Part shown: in pieces, positions 1-8,175 of the stretch
Numbering within the stretch: the first letter of the stretch is position 1
How the letters are laid out: each line of letters starts with the position of its first letter
Origin: Chloroflexota bacterium
Lineage (GTDB): Bacteria; Chloroflexota; Anaerolineae; Promineifilales; Promineifilaceae
Assembly (NCBI GenBank): GCA_013112725.1
Contig: JABFFZ010000010.1
Location: 32,884-96,883 of the forward strand
Direction of reading: 5' to 3'
DNA: 64,000 nt
Position numbers and translations under genes: made by a program
The notes under the pieces: model-generated
Told to the model about the DNA's origin: nothing
Database searches by the model: none
What the model saw: the letters and a program-made list of their open reading frames with translations, nothing else

Positions 1-584
1 ACATAAAAACCTTCGCCGCTGCCGGTATGGTGTACGTAGTTGTCATGCAGCGATACATCGTACATCGTGAAATTTTCGCGCCAGGTCGCCGGATCACAGG
101 TGGGGTCTGTTTTCACCATAAACCCGGCAAAGCCGGCGGCATACACTTCCACATGATCGATCTCCACATTAGTGGTGAGATCACCCGCGCCCACCGTGCC
201 GCCCGCCCGGATGCCATAAAAGTGCGCCGGGTCCCCTGTGCCCGTGAGCCGCAGATGACTGCTGAGGCCGATGCTAATGCCATACGGCCCTTCTTCAATC
301 TCCACTGGGCCGCCGCAGTTCTTAATGGTCACCGGGGCTTGTTCGCTGCCATGCACATTCTCAATGCGCATCCGCGCCCGCGCGCCCGCTTCCAGGCAAA
401 CCGTGTCCCCTGGCTGGATATTGGCCGCGGCGCCGTCCAGTTTCCACACATTCAAGGGGTGGGTATGGTCACAACCACACCCACCATCCAGTACGGTTGA
501 CGGCCGTGCCGCCCACACCTGGTATTGCGTCAGCGATAACAACAAAGTGAGAATCGAAAGGGTGACGATAAGGGGTTGTTTCAT
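1..584 (-). CDS. Secreted beta-helix-type protein, partial (N-terminus only)
   Basis: This is a leftward reading frame that stays open for 194 codons to the window edge, so the C-terminus is missing. It starts at ATG 584 with AAGGAG about 8 nt upstream. Residues 1-26 form a signal peptide: a Lys at position 2, a hydrophobic core (LIVTLSILTLLLSL) and a probable cleavage after VWA. The mature part has a CGC motif and short strands with Asn, Gly and Ile-Asp-His spacing, as in right-handed parallel beta-helix (pectate-lyase-like) proteins. I infer an exported surface or carbohydrate-related protein. The exact substrate cannot be told because the catalytic coils lie outside the window. The rightward frame over the same bases is only a shadow. 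Confidence 0.7.
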   Translation of the reverse strand, partial: MKQPLIVTLSILTLLLSLTQYQVWAARPSTVLDGGCGCDHTHPLNVWKLDGAAANIQPGDTVCLEAGARARMRIENVHGSEQAPVTIKNCGGPVEIEEGPYGISIGLSSHLRLTGTGDPAHFYGIRAGGTVGAGDLTTNVEIDHVEVYAAGFAGFMVKTDPTCDPATWRENFTMYDVSLHDNYVHHTGSGEGFY

Positions 585-727
585 ATCCTTCTCCTTGCCT
601 GACCAGCCTAATTCTGCTCCGGCGCATTATAGGGGAGGGCACGGCCGTTGTACGTAGGAGAATTATCCCATCAGGACGTGCCCATTTGTGGCTCTTTGGG
701 AATTCAAGCGGTTGACAGGCCGTGATG

Positions 728-776
728 CGTGAAACGTGATGCGTGACCAGAGAGCGTTCACGCATCACGTTTCACG
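728..776. repeat. 19-bp perfect inverted repeat
   Basis: Arms 728-746 and 758-776 are exact reverse complements (CGTGAAACGTGATGCGTGA) around an 11-nt loop. It lies between the divergent beta-helix and methyltransferase genes. There is no T-run, so it is not a classical terminator. The left arm is itself an imperfect repeat of CGTGATGCGTGA (721-732), which suggests slippage or a small mobile hairpin. Confidence 0.8.
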
Positions 777-890
777 CCGTACCCCACGAAATCCAGTAGA
801 ACCCCATTTGTTTGATTCGCCACCTATCTCTGCGCAAGGTAAAATGCTCGTTGGAATGGTCAATATGTTGACATAATAAAGGGTGCAAAA

Positions 891-1622
891 TTGTCTTATT
901 CAGAAAAAGCGGCAGAGCGAGGGGAACCGGGTTACGTCTGGCGTTCCGGGCAGGAGCGGCGGCTGGCGATGATCCGACGCTGGATTGACCTGGAGGGGGC
1001 GATAATTCTGGACAATGGCTGCGGGCTGGGCACCTATCTTGACCATTTTGCGCCGTACACCCCCCACCGGTTTGGCCTGGAAATTGAATATGATCGGGCG
1101 GTGAAGGCGCTGCCCACCGCCGGCGGCATTGTGCAGGCCGCCGGGGAAAAACTGCCCTTTGCCGACGCCACGTTCGACTTTGTGTTCAGTAATGAGGTAA
1201 TTGAGCATGTGGCCGACGACCGGCAGGCGGCGGCGGAGATGGTGCGGGTGGTGAAGGGACACGGCCGTGTCCTCATCTTCTGCCCCAACCGCTGGTATCC
1301 GGTGGAACAACACGGCATCTACTGGCGCGGGCAGTACAAATTTGGCAATATCCCCCTGGTCAACTACCTGCCCAACCCGCTGCGCAACCGGCTGGCCCCC
1401 CACGTGCGCACCTACACCAAAGGTAGCCTGCTCAAACTATTTGCTGGCCTGCCAGTCAACATCATCCACCACTCCCGCATCTTTGGCGGCTACGACAACA
1501 TCGAATACCGCCTGCCCCGCCTGGGCAAAACGATCAAAAACAGCCTCTACGCCGCCGAAAAAACCCCCTGCGCCGTCCTGGGCATCTCCCATTTGTTGGT
1601 GTTGGAAAAGTTACCACATTGA
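891..1622 (+). CDS. Class I SAM-dependent methyltransferase
   Basis: The protein is 243 aa. The Rossmann motif I is ILDNGCGLGTYLDHF (about residues 40-54), followed by the acidic post-II segment GLEIEYDRA. The post-motif FDFVFSNEVIEHV and the CPNRWYPVEQHG strand are typical of Methyltransf_11-type enzymes acting on small molecules or lipids. The start is TTG at 891 with only a weak purine-rich stretch upstream, so the exact start is uncertain. It stands alone between two intergenic regions, with no neighbour that tells its substrate. Confidence 0.85.
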   Translation: MSYSEKAAERGEPGYVWRSGQERRLAMIRRWIDLEGAIILDNGCGLGTYLDHFAPYTPHRFGLEIEYDRAVKALPTAGGIVQAAGEKLPFADATFDFVFSNEVIEHVADDRQAAAEMVRVVKGHGRVLIFCPNRWYPVEQHGIYWRGQYKFGNIPLVNYLPNPLRNRLAPHVRTYTKGSLLKLFAGLPVNIIHHSRIFGGYDNIEYRLPRLGKTIKNSLYAAEKTPCAVLGISHLLVLEKLPH

Positions 1623-1686
1623 TACACATCTGTTTACATGGCACAATAGGTGATGTATAGACGGATATAGCAAAATAGGCGTATTT

Positions 1687-1944
1687 ATGTCAGCTTTAAC
1701 CAAAAAACCGTTCCAAGTTTATTTGCGGGAAGACCGGTTAAGCGCCTTAAGGTGCATCGCCGACAAACGTGGCACCTCGGTCGCATTGTTGGTGCGGCAA
1801 AGCATTGATGAATTGATTGTGTCTTTGCCAGTGGCCGAAGACCCTTTGCTGGACATTGTGGGCTTAGGCGATTCCGGGTTGGGCGATCTGGCAGAAAACC
1901 ATGACCGGTATCTGGCGGAAATGGAAACAGCAGGCCAACGATGA
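1687..1944 (+). CDS. Ribbon-helix-helix (CopG-like) antitoxin
   Basis: The protein is 85 aa. Residues 1-45 (KPFQVYLREDRLSALRCIAD followed by a hydrophobic helix) fit the beta-strand/helix/helix pattern of a ribbon-helix-helix DNA-binding domain. The acidic C-terminal tail resembles toxin-neutralising tails. Its stop overlaps the ATG of a broken PIN toxin by 4 bp (ATGA), the usual arrangement of a VapBC-type pair. The toxin is deleted (see next entry), so this is an orphan antitoxin that may now act only as a repressor or as an anti-addiction protein. Confidence 0.65.
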   Translation: MSALTKKPFQVYLREDRLSALRCIADKRGTSVALLVRQSIDELIVSLPVAEDPLLDIVGLGDSGLGDLAENHDRYLAEMETAGQR

Positions 1945-2027
1945 GCGGTGTTTTTGTGGATACAGGTGTTTTTGCCTTTGACCATCACTTCCAGGTCATG
2001 GGATTCACATTAATAGTCACATCATAA
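1941..2027 (+). pseudogene. PIN-domain toxin remnant with internal deletion
   Basis: A 28-codon frame starts at the ATGA overlap with the antitoxin. It reads MSGVFVDTGVF, the first strand of a VapC PIN domain with its catalytic Asp, and then jumps directly to [11 protein letters not shown], which matches the last strand of PIN toxins (xFDxHFxxxGF). The roughly 100 residues in between are missing and the frame is kept. A short T-rich microhomology (GTTTTTG) lies at the junction. I infer a single internal deletion that inactivated the toxin while leaving both ends. Confidence 0.7.
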
Positions 2028-2281
2028 TCAATCATCGTCAAAGGATGGGAGCAGGCACGGCCGTAATCTCTATAACAATTGGCATCATCAATCGCCCGTT
2101 TGAAATAAATTGCACAGAGCCAATTTCCTTGTTTTCCCCCCACCAAAAGCCTAAAATCCAAGTAATATCGTTACACAATACTTGTTTCCGTAAGTCCACT
2201 GAAAACGAAAGTAGCACGGACACGCAAAAAAATCGTGTAGTTCGTATCATTCGTGGCAACGCATCATCTGGAGGTAAACAC

Positions 2282-3196
2282 ATGAGCGAGAATGGAAAAT
2301 CCCCCAACGGGCCGGCCGAAGTGGCCAGCTTCAAAGTGAAAGTGGGCCTGGCGCAAATGCTGAAAGGCGGCGTCATCATGGACGTGGTCACGCCGGAGCA
2401 GGCAGTCATCGCCGAGGAAGCCGGCGCGTGTGCGGTGATGGCGCTGGAGCGCGTGCCGGCGGACATTCGCGTTTACGGCGGCGTGGCCCGCATGTCTGAC
2501 CCCGGTCTGATCAAAGAGATCATGGCCGCTGTCACCATCCCCGTCATGGCTAAAGCGCGTATCGGCCACTTTGTGGAAGCGCAAATCCTGGAAGCGATTG
2601 GCGTGGATTATGTGGACGAAAGCGAAGTGCTGACCCCGGCCGACGAAGAGCACCACATCAACAAACACAACTTCAAAATCCCCTTTGTGTGCGGCTGCCG
2701 CAACCTGGGCGAGGCGCTGCGGCGCATCGGCGAAGGCGCAGCCATGATCCGCACCAAAGGCGAAGCGGGTACGGGCGATGTGGTGGAAGCGGTGCGCCAT
2801 GCCCGCACCGTCTTGGGCGAAATCCGCCGCCTGCAACTGATGCCGGATGAAGAGTTGATGACCTATGCCAAAAATATCGGCGCGCCATATCATTTGGTGA
2901 AAGAGACCAAAGAGTTGGGCCGTTTGCCGGTAGTCAATTTTGCGGCGGGGGGCATTGCCACGCCGGCCGATGCCGCGTTGATGATGCAAATTGGCGTAGA
3001 TGGCGTTTTTGTGGGGTCGGGCATCTTCAAGAGCGGCGACCCGGCGCACCGCGCCCGCGCCATTGTGGAAGCGACCACTCATTTCAACAACCCGGAAATC
3101 CTGGCCCGCGTCAGCGAAAACCTGGGCGAACCGATGGTCGGCCGTACCGTCAGCAGTCTGGCGGAGGGTGAGCAGTTGGCGGGACGGGGCTGGTAA
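2282..3196 (+). CDS. pdxS: Pyridoxal 5'-phosphate synthase, synthase subunit
   Basis: The 304-aa protein is a (beta/alpha)8 enzyme that makes PLP from ribose 5-phosphate, glyceraldehyde 3-phosphate and ammonia. Visible signatures are [10 protein letters not shown] (Asp34), the imine-forming lysine in VMAKARIGH (Lys91), the second lysine region HHINKHNFK, and the phosphate loops FAAGGIATP and FVGSGIFKS. The start at 2282 is chosen over an upstream in-frame extension because GGAGGT sits at 2270-2275 and the family begins with a short tail before [11 protein letters not shown]. It is followed by pdxT, which supplies the ammonia. Confidence 0.97.
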   Translation: MSENGKSPNGPAEVASFKVKVGLAQMLKGGVIMDVVTPEQAVIAEEAGACAVMALERVPADIRVYGGVARMSDPGLIKEIMAAVTIPVMAKARIGHFVEAQILEAIGVDYVDESEVLTPADEEHHINKHNFKIPFVCGCRNLGEALRRIGEGAAMIRTKGEAGTGDVVEAVRHARTVLGEIRRLQLMPDEELMTYAKNIGAPYHLVKETKELGRLPVVNFAAGGIATPADAALMMQIGVDGVFVGSGIFKSGDPAHRARAIVEATTHFNNPEILARVSENLGEPMVGRTVSSLAEGEQLAGRGW

Positions 3197-3280
3197 GCAG
3201 TGAGCGGTGGGCGGTGAGTGGGTGAGTGGGTGAAAATCACCCCTTCACCTCTCCTCACCTGCTCACAAAAAGTGGTGCGT

Positions 3281-3877
3281 ATGAAAATCGGGGTATTGGC
3301 GCTGCAAGGCGCGTTTATTGAGCATATGAAGATGCTGCAGCGGTTGGGGGTCACGGCCGTTGACGTGCGTCTACCAGAGCAGTTGGATGGGCTGGACGGG
3401 CTGATTATTCCCGGCGGCGAAAGTACGTCCATTGGCAAGTTGGCGCGGACGTATGGGCTGATGGAACCGCTGCGCACCCTTGCCCAGGAAAAGGCACTGT
3501 GGGGCACCTGCGCTGGCATGATCTTGATGGCGAAAGAGATTAGCAGCGGCAGCGCGGGCAAAGATCAGCCATTGTTGGGCATTATGGACATCGTGGTGGA
3601 GCGCAATGCGTTTGGCCGTCAGGTGGATAGTTTTGAGGTTGATCTGGACGTACCGGCACTCAATAATGGTTATGTCAAGCCGTTCCCGGCCGTTTTCATC
3701 CGTGCGCCGCGATTGTTAGGGGTGAAGGGCACGGCTAAAGTGCTGGCGACATTACCGGATGGCACGGCCGTTGCCGCCCAACAGGGCAAATGGCTGGTCA
3801 CCTCTTTCCACCCAGAACTGACGGGGGACGGCCGTTTTCACGCATATTTTTTGAAATTGGCGGAGGGGAATTCGTAA
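3281..3877 (+). CDS. pdxT: Pyridoxal 5'-phosphate synthase, glutaminase subunit
   Basis: The 198-aa protein is a class I glutamine amidotransferase that releases ammonia for PdxS. It begins MKIGVLALQGAF. The oxyanion/GG motif is GGESTSIG, the nucleophile is Cys in GTCAGMIL, and the His-Glu pair is in SFHPELTGD, so the triad is complete. Upstream in-frame codons are ignored because they cross a repeat-rich spacer (3197-3280, containing the small hairpin GGGTGA-AAA-TCACCC). Cotranscription with pdxS is likely. Confidence 0.96.
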   Translation: MKIGVLALQGAFIEHMKMLQRLGVTAVDVRLPEQLDGLDGLIIPGGESTSIGKLARTYGLMEPLRTLAQEKALWGTCAGMILMAKEISSGSAGKDQPLLGIMDIVVERNAFGRQVDSFEVDLDVPALNNGYVKPFPAVFIRAPRLLGVKGTAKVLATLPDGTAVAAQQGKWLVTSFHPELTGDGRFHAYFLKLAEGNS

Positions 3878-3886
3878 ACCGTAAAC

Positions 3887-3936
3887 CGTAAATCGTTATC
3901 CGTAAGCCGACTTCGGATGACAGATAACGGATTACG
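3887..3936. terminator. Inverted repeat between convergent genes
   Basis: Arms 3887-3900 and 3923-3936 pair over 14 bp with two mismatches (CGTAAATCGTTATC against GATAACGGATTACG). The hairpin fills the space between pdxT and the convergent histidine kinase and may end transcription from both sides. It has no strong U-tract, so factor-independent termination is only a guess. Upstream it is preceded by tandem CGTAAAC units. Confidence 0.5.
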
Positions 3937-3938
3937 AG

Positions 3939-4838
3939 TTATTGTCGGGGGAGCACCACTGTAAACGTCGCCCCACCGGTGCGGTTATTTTCGGCGGTGA
4001 TACGGCCGTGATGCTGTTCCACAATACGTTTGGCGACGAATAAACCCAGGCCGGCGCCTTTGCCGCTGGGTTTGGTGGAGAAGAAGGGGTCAAAGATTTG
4101 CTCGATGATGACCGGGTCAATGCCGGGGCCTGTATCACTGACGGAGAAGGCGTATTCTTCGCGGGTGGGAGCGGCGGCAAGCAGCCCATTCACCCGCGAG
4201 AGCGAGACGGTGGAAGGGGGCACGGGCCAGGATTTCACCACAATTTTGCCGCCGCCGCGCCCGATGGCGTCACGGGCATTGAGCAGCAAGTTGACCAATA
4301 CCTGGGCCAGGCGGTTGTGGTCGCAGACGATGGTGCCCAGATTTTGCGCCAGTTGGCTCTCTACCTGAATGTTGTATTCGCCTTGTAGCTGATGTTGTAA
4401 AAGAGTCAGGGCGTCTTCGATGATCATGTTCAAGTCGGTCACGGCCGTTTGTGTTTCTTCATCGTAGGAATAATTGCGCAACACCTCCACAATGCGCGCT
4501 GCCCGCCAGGCATTTTGCTCAATCATGGTCACATATTTGAGCAACTGCTCCATGCTCAGGTTATTCTCTTCAATTTCGTGCTGCAAGTTGCTGCACGTAG
4601 CGGCAATAATGCTCAACGGCGTGTTCATTTCGTGCCCGATACTGGCCGTTAACAAGCCAATCCCGGCCATGCGCTGGGTATACGTCAGGGCTTCGCTCAT
4701 CTCTTCCCGCTTTTCTCGTTCTCCAGCCTGGCTGAAAGCAATCACTTCCGGCTCGTCTAGCAGCACAATTCTGTCGGCCATGTGCGGTTTGAGGTGGTTG
4801 ATAAACTGCACGGATGATTGTGTTTCTGCTTCCACCAT
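3939..4838 (-). CDS. Soluble sensor histidine kinase
   Basis: The 299-aa protein has a short N-terminal segment (about 60 aa, no membrane span) followed by a HisKA dimerisation helix with the phospho-acceptor in SIGHEMNTPL. Next comes an HATPase_c domain with N box NLLLNARDAI, G1 DTGPGI, F box FDPFFSTK and G2 GKGAGLGL, all intact. The order H, N, D, F, G is that of NtrB/ZraS-like kinases. No response regulator lies beside it, and there is no recognisable input domain, so the signal is probably delivered by a partner protein. It is convergent with pdxT. Confidence 0.9.
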   Translation of the reverse strand: MVEAETQSSVQFINHLKPHMADRIVLLDEPEVIAFSQAGEREKREEMSEALTYTQRMAGIGLLTASIGHEMNTPLSIIAATCSNLQHEIEENNLSMEQLLKYVTMIEQNAWRAARIVEVLRNYSYDEETQTAVTDLNMIIEDALTLLQHQLQGEYNIQVESQLAQNLGTIVCDHNRLAQVLVNLLLNARDAIGRGGGKIVVKSWPVPPSTVSLSRVNGLLAAAPTREEYAFSVSDTGPGIDPVIIEQIFDPFFSTKPSGKGAGLGLFVAKRIVEQHHGRITAENNRTGGATFTVVLPRQ

Positions 4839-5148
4839 TGTCGGTTATTCCTTATTTCTATCAGGGTGTGGAGACAACAACGCTTCCCGAAAACAGCTAA
4901 ACGGGGGTATTAAATGGATGGTTGGCGCGGCGTTGTTTCGCTGCATAGCATACGCCACCCCCCCGGAAGCGTCCGTATGTGCCCCGTAAATTCAACGTGA
5001 AGGCGGCGTAAACGGCCGTGTTTCAGCGTTGAGAGGATCAGGTGAAGGGGTGAACGGTAAACGCATGGCGAACGTTTTACGGGTGTGGAGATTGGTGAGT
5101 GGGGAAGGGGTATAGTACACTCTAAACCCGTCATTTGCTGGAGAAAAT
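4839..5148. other. Intergenic region without supported gene
   Basis: Both strands contain only short frames with no ribosome binding site or recognisable domain. The region separates the divergent kinase and lipoprotein genes and presumably holds their promoters, but I see no clear -35/-10 pair. Confidence 0.5.
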
Positions 5149-5444
5149 ATGGATCGTTGGTTGAAATCAATCCTTTTGATAAGCGCTTTTTGTTGGTTGA
5201 CAGCCTGTAAACCGCCGGAAGTGGAGGTCACGACCGTACCCCCACGCGCACCGTAACCCCTACCATGACGATGACGGGCACGGCCGTGCCACCATCACCC
5301 ACCCACACCGCTACCACCATACCCACACTTGTACCGACGGAAACGGGTACGGCCGTGCCCACTGTTGCACCACCGATGGGCCAGGTTATTGCCGTACCGG
5401 AAACGGAAGCAGGCGGGGAAGTGCGTCTGGAACTGGTGAATTAG
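5149..5444 (+). pseudogene. Small Pro/Thr-rich lipoprotein, frameshifted
   Basis: The ATG at 5149 opens a lipoprotein signal peptide ending in the lipobox LTAC (Cys20) and then stops at 5254-5256 after 35 codons. One extra C in the C5 run at 5239-5243 would restore a frame that continues through Pro/Thr-rich text to the TAG at 5442-5444, giving about 98 residues. The gene therefore carries a one-base deletion in a homopolymer, either a true mutation or a sequencing error. The product would have been a membrane-anchored linker-like lipoprotein of unknown role. Confidence 0.6.
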
Positions 5445-5591
5445 ATGGGTGGGGTGGTTACGGCCGTTGCCCCCGCCTAAAGAGAAAAACAAGCGTAAGC
5501 GAGAGGGACAACCGGGACATATTGGTCGTGACCGTCACTTGAAACCACCGGCAGAAGTCAATCTCTACAGGGAAATAATGTTCTGGCGGGG

Positions 5592-6344
5592 TTACAAACG
5601 CTCCACAGCGCCCATACCCATCGTCGTTTTATGGCCCACGCCGCAAAAAACGGCCAGGTCGGCCAACGCCTGCCAGGCACGTAAGGCCAGATCCTCACCC
5701 CGGTGTACTTCAAACCATACCTCGCCAACAAAACCGGTGAAACGTTCGTTTTTGTCAATGGTGACGGTGGCTGTTTCAATATGGTGTTGGGTGACAAACA
5801 CGTTTTGGGCGCACCAATCCAGCCAATCGGGGGGCAGGGTTATCATGGGCGGGGCAAATGCGTGCCACATGCGTACCGGCCCGTTGAAGACGTTGGCGGG
5901 TAGGGGGAGGGGCAAGTGGCGCGGCCCCTGTTTGAAGGCGGTCGGGGAAATGAAACGCAGCCCAATTTGCTGCGTCGGCTGGCTGAGGGCTAGTTGCGCC
6001 CAAGAGGGGCCGGGTACGACGTAAGTTTCCTGGATGATAAATTCACGGCCGCCCAGGTGACACGGCCGTCCTGTATTCTGAAACCACTCCCCCGTGCGCT
6101 GGAACAAGGTGGCGGCGCGGTCGGTAAGGGCGGAGAGGCGCAGCCCCGCCAGGTAGCCATCGTCGCTGTAAAGGGGAACGAGGGTAAACGGCCGTGGTGT
6201 GGGGTGGTGGTGCAGCCAGTCCGACTCTTGCCGGTCAGTCTGGCCGGTGACGTTGAAGAGGAAGCCATGCAGACCACGCGCATAGATGTGACGGCCGTTA
6301 AGGGGTTCGTGTAATGGCATAAAGAGGTAGGTGATGGTGTGCAT
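5592..6344 (-). CDS. cas6: CRISPR-associated endoribonuclease Cas6
   Basis: The 250-aa protein would cleave the CRISPR repeat RNA to make crRNA. The C-terminal half carries FTGFVGEVWFEV and the Gly-rich loop GVGHKTTMGMG that closes the second ferredoxin-like (RAMP) fold in Cas6. The N-terminal part has LHGFLFN, matching the early fold and a possible catalytic His. It is the last gene of the leftward cas locus, 6 bp after the preceding gene. No CRISPR array is in the window, so its substrate repeats must lie elsewhere. Confidence 0.85.
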   Translation of the reverse strand: MHTITYLFMPLHEPLNGRHIYARGLHGFLFNVTGQTDRQESDWLHHHPTPRPFTLVPLYSDDGYLAGLRLSALTDRAATLFQRTGEWFQNTGRPCHLGGREFIIQETYVVPGPSWAQLALSQPTQQIGLRFISPTAFKQGPRHLPLPLPANVFNGPVRMWHAFAPPMITLPPDWLDWCAQNVFVTQHHIETATVTIDKNERFTGFVGEVWFEVHRGEDLALRAWQALADLAVFCGVGHKTTMGMGAVERL

Positions 6345-6350
6345 AGCAGC

Positions 6351-6908
6351 CTATAGTAGTTCTGCGAAATCATCCATATCCGCGTCTAATTGATAGAAAG
6401 GATCGGTTAATCCTTCCCAATGATGTTCGCTTAATTTTGCCGCGATGGCATGCAGACGATCTACATACAAAGGGTATAGGGAGGGGAAATTATTAAAATG
6501 GGAAACGCACTGCCAGGCAAGTTCGGCAACATCGCCCAACAGGTCCACGTCATGAATGCCTATGCCCCAGAAAAAATTAGCGGTAACTTCAAACGTGTAG
6601 ACGTACAGTTCATCTGTACCTTCTGCCTCTTGCCGGGTTGCTAACTGGTATTCCTGGATGGCTTGCGCAATCTGCCCCAAATCTGGCCACGTTTCCTCTC
6701 CCCCGAATTGAGCGTCTATTCGCTTCAGATAGGGCTGTACGCGCGCGGTGATGTCTTGGGAATGCAGATAGCGGACGTGTAAGAATTGTTGCACGGTTGG
6801 AGAAACGGCCGTTAATTCTTGAATAAGATGAATCAAGGCTGCCTTCTTTTCTCGTTGCAGGTTGTGGCTAACGGCGTCCCAGTTAAATATGTTATCAGGT
6901 GATGCCAT
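6351..6908 (-). CDS. Hypothetical helical protein in the cas locus
   Basis: The 185-aa protein is not recognised. It is predicted to be mainly alpha-helical (REKKAALIHLIQELTAVSP, VQPYLKRIDAQFGG) with a Trp/Tyr-rich central part (YVYTFEVTANFFWGIGIHDVD) and an acidic C-terminus ending DMDDFAELL. There is no membrane span and no catalytic motif. The N-terminal helix pair resembles helical-repeat segments of SWIM-associated or DUF6880-like proteins, but weakly. It lies between cas6 and csx15 with 6-13 bp spacings, so it is very likely co-expressed with them. Confidence 0.6.
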   Translation of the reverse strand: MASPDNIFNWDAVSHNLQREKKAALIHLIQELTAVSPTVQQFLHVRYLHSQDITARVQPYLKRIDAQFGGEETWPDLGQIAQAIQEYQLATRQEAEGTDELYVYTFEVTANFFWGIGIHDVDLLGDVAELAWQCVSHFNNFPSLYPLYVDRLHAIAAKLSEHHWEGLTDPFYQLDADMDDFAELL

Positions 6909-6920
6909 CGTAATTCCTTT

Positions 6921-7301
6921 TCATCGTTGTGTCCGTGCCTGATCTCGAATGGCTTGTAAGTTGATAATTTCCGCAAATTCAAATTGGGGCGGCAGGCTGC
7001 CAGGGATGGGCTTTAGGCGAATGACAGCGGGGAAGTAACCCATACGGCCGTGTAGTTCGGCCAGCAAAGTGACGGCGATGGCATTGTGGGCGGGTGGGTT
7101 GATGAGGATGGGCTGAGTTTGCCAGGTTTGGGAGTCTATGTTGAGGCTGTTTACCAACTGCGTGATTTGGTCGGGAAACGGCCGTTCGTGGTCGAAGTGG
7201 GTTTTTATTTCGCGCAAATCTATCGCTGCCTGCCCCGTAGCTGATTGCACGGCCGTCAGTTGTTCTTGAGTAAGCGGATGACCAAAGTTTAGGAGAATCA
7301 T
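6921..7301 (-). CDS. csx15: CRISPR-associated protein Csx15
   Basis: The 126-aa protein begins MILLNFGHPLTQEQL and contains the segments PILINPPAHN, LLAELHGRMGYFP and AEIINLQAIRDQAR, which I recognise as the Csx15 family of type III loci. The family's biochemistry is not established. The LINPP/LAELHGRMG pattern has been thought reminiscent of a small Rossmann-like nucleotide-binding fold, so a role in cyclic-nucleotide signalling is possible but unproved. It begins one base after the SAVED-domain gene ends, so the two are translationally linked. Confidence 0.7.
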   Translation of the reverse strand: MILLNFGHPLTQEQLTAVQSATGQAAIDLREIKTHFDHERPFPDQITQLVNSLNIDSQTWQTQPILINPPAHNAIAVTLLAELHGRMGYFPAVIRLKPIPGSLPPQFEFAEIINLQAIRDQARTQR

Positions 7302-7302
7302 C

Positions 7303-8121
7303 TTATTTGTTTTTCCAATCCCGTGAACTGGTCAGCACACGCACATAGCTTGAACCCGCCCAATGATAGAGTTCATCTCCTTGATGCACCAGACCCCAGG
7401 CACAACCAATGGCAAAAGCGTATGGCAGTAGGGTAGCAAAGAAAAAATGTCGCCGTACCCGAGGGATTCTCAGGGCGCTGTGCTGCACTGTCTGGTAGAA
7501 ATCTTGCACGGCTGGCTGCCAATCTTTGTCATGAGGCAGCCACTGAATTCTGGAGTAATCGGGCGTGGTGGTGAGAAGGACAAAATTGCTGTCCACCAGA
7601 ATTTCTGCCAGATGAGATGCTGCGGTTTCCAAAGCTTGTTGATTGATGCTGATGACGATGGCCAGGTCCGATTTCGACTTGATAGCGGGCGTATCAACAA
7701 TGGGCAATTGAGGCCAGACGATATGCGGCCGTTCCCGGCGGGAGTAAGCAACCAGGTCGGCCAAACGGCCGTGTCGCTGTCCATATTCAATCAAATCCTG
7801 AATACGGCCGTCGTGAGTCTCCGCACCTAAATCTTCATAAGGAATATTCAGCTCAAAACAGAGTATTTTCAAATCATTATTATTGAACGCTGTTTTCAAA
7901 TTTTGCTTAAATGTAACGAGGGTTTCATGCTCTACATCATGGTAGGTATCTCGTTCACCAATCAGATAGGAAACAAGCATTTGGCCGACGTGGAGGGGGC
8001 GGACAACGGCCGTTTGCCCTGCTAACTCTTGCCCGATTTTGACCTTCTCAAGGTTAGTAAAGCCGGAGTTGTTGAGCAAGTGAACAGCTTCTTGAAGATA
8101 GGTATTTGGTGTCGCAGTCAT
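7303..8121 (-). CDS. EAD-SAVED cyclic-nucleotide sensor, candidate adaptor
   Basis: The 272-aa protein has about 60 unassigned N-terminal residues. Residues 65-125 (FNNNDLKILCFELNIPYEDL, then LIEYGQRHGRLADLV and RRERP) match the helical effector-associated/death-like (EAD) domains that join conflict-system proteins. Residues about 150-265 look like a SAVED domain: SDLAIVISI at the start and IPRVRRHFFFATLLPYAFAIG near the end. SAVED domains bind cyclic oligonucleotides made by CD-NTases or Cas10. No effector domain is visible, so I infer a sensor that recruits a partner through the EAD. There is no membrane segment. It overlaps the csx15 transcript. Confidence 0.6.
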   Translation of the reverse strand: MTATPNTYLQEAVHLLNNSGFTNLEKVKIGQELAGQTAVVRPLHVGQMLVSYLIGERDTYHDVEHETLVTFKQNLKTAFNNNDLKILCFELNIPYEDLGAETHDGRIQDLIEYGQRHGRLADLVAYSRRERPHIVWPQLPIVDTPAIKSKSDLAIVISINQQALETAASHLAEILVDSNFVLLTTTPDYSRIQWLPHDKDWQPAVQDFYQTVQHSALRIPRVRRHFFFATLLPYAFAIGCAWGLVHQGDELYHWAGSSYVRVLTSSRDWKNK

Positions 8122-8175
8122 CGGTATCTCTTTTGTGTTTTTCTTGCGGGTAAGGGCAGTAACGGCCGTTTGTCA

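Noticed and set aside
27..500. Rightward frame of 157 codons at the left edge
   Set aside because: It is the shadow of the leftward beta-helix gene, which has a signal peptide and an RBS.
2045..2281. In-frame extension upstream of pdxS
   Set aside because: The family does not have this extension and a perfect GGAGGT lies before ATG 2282.
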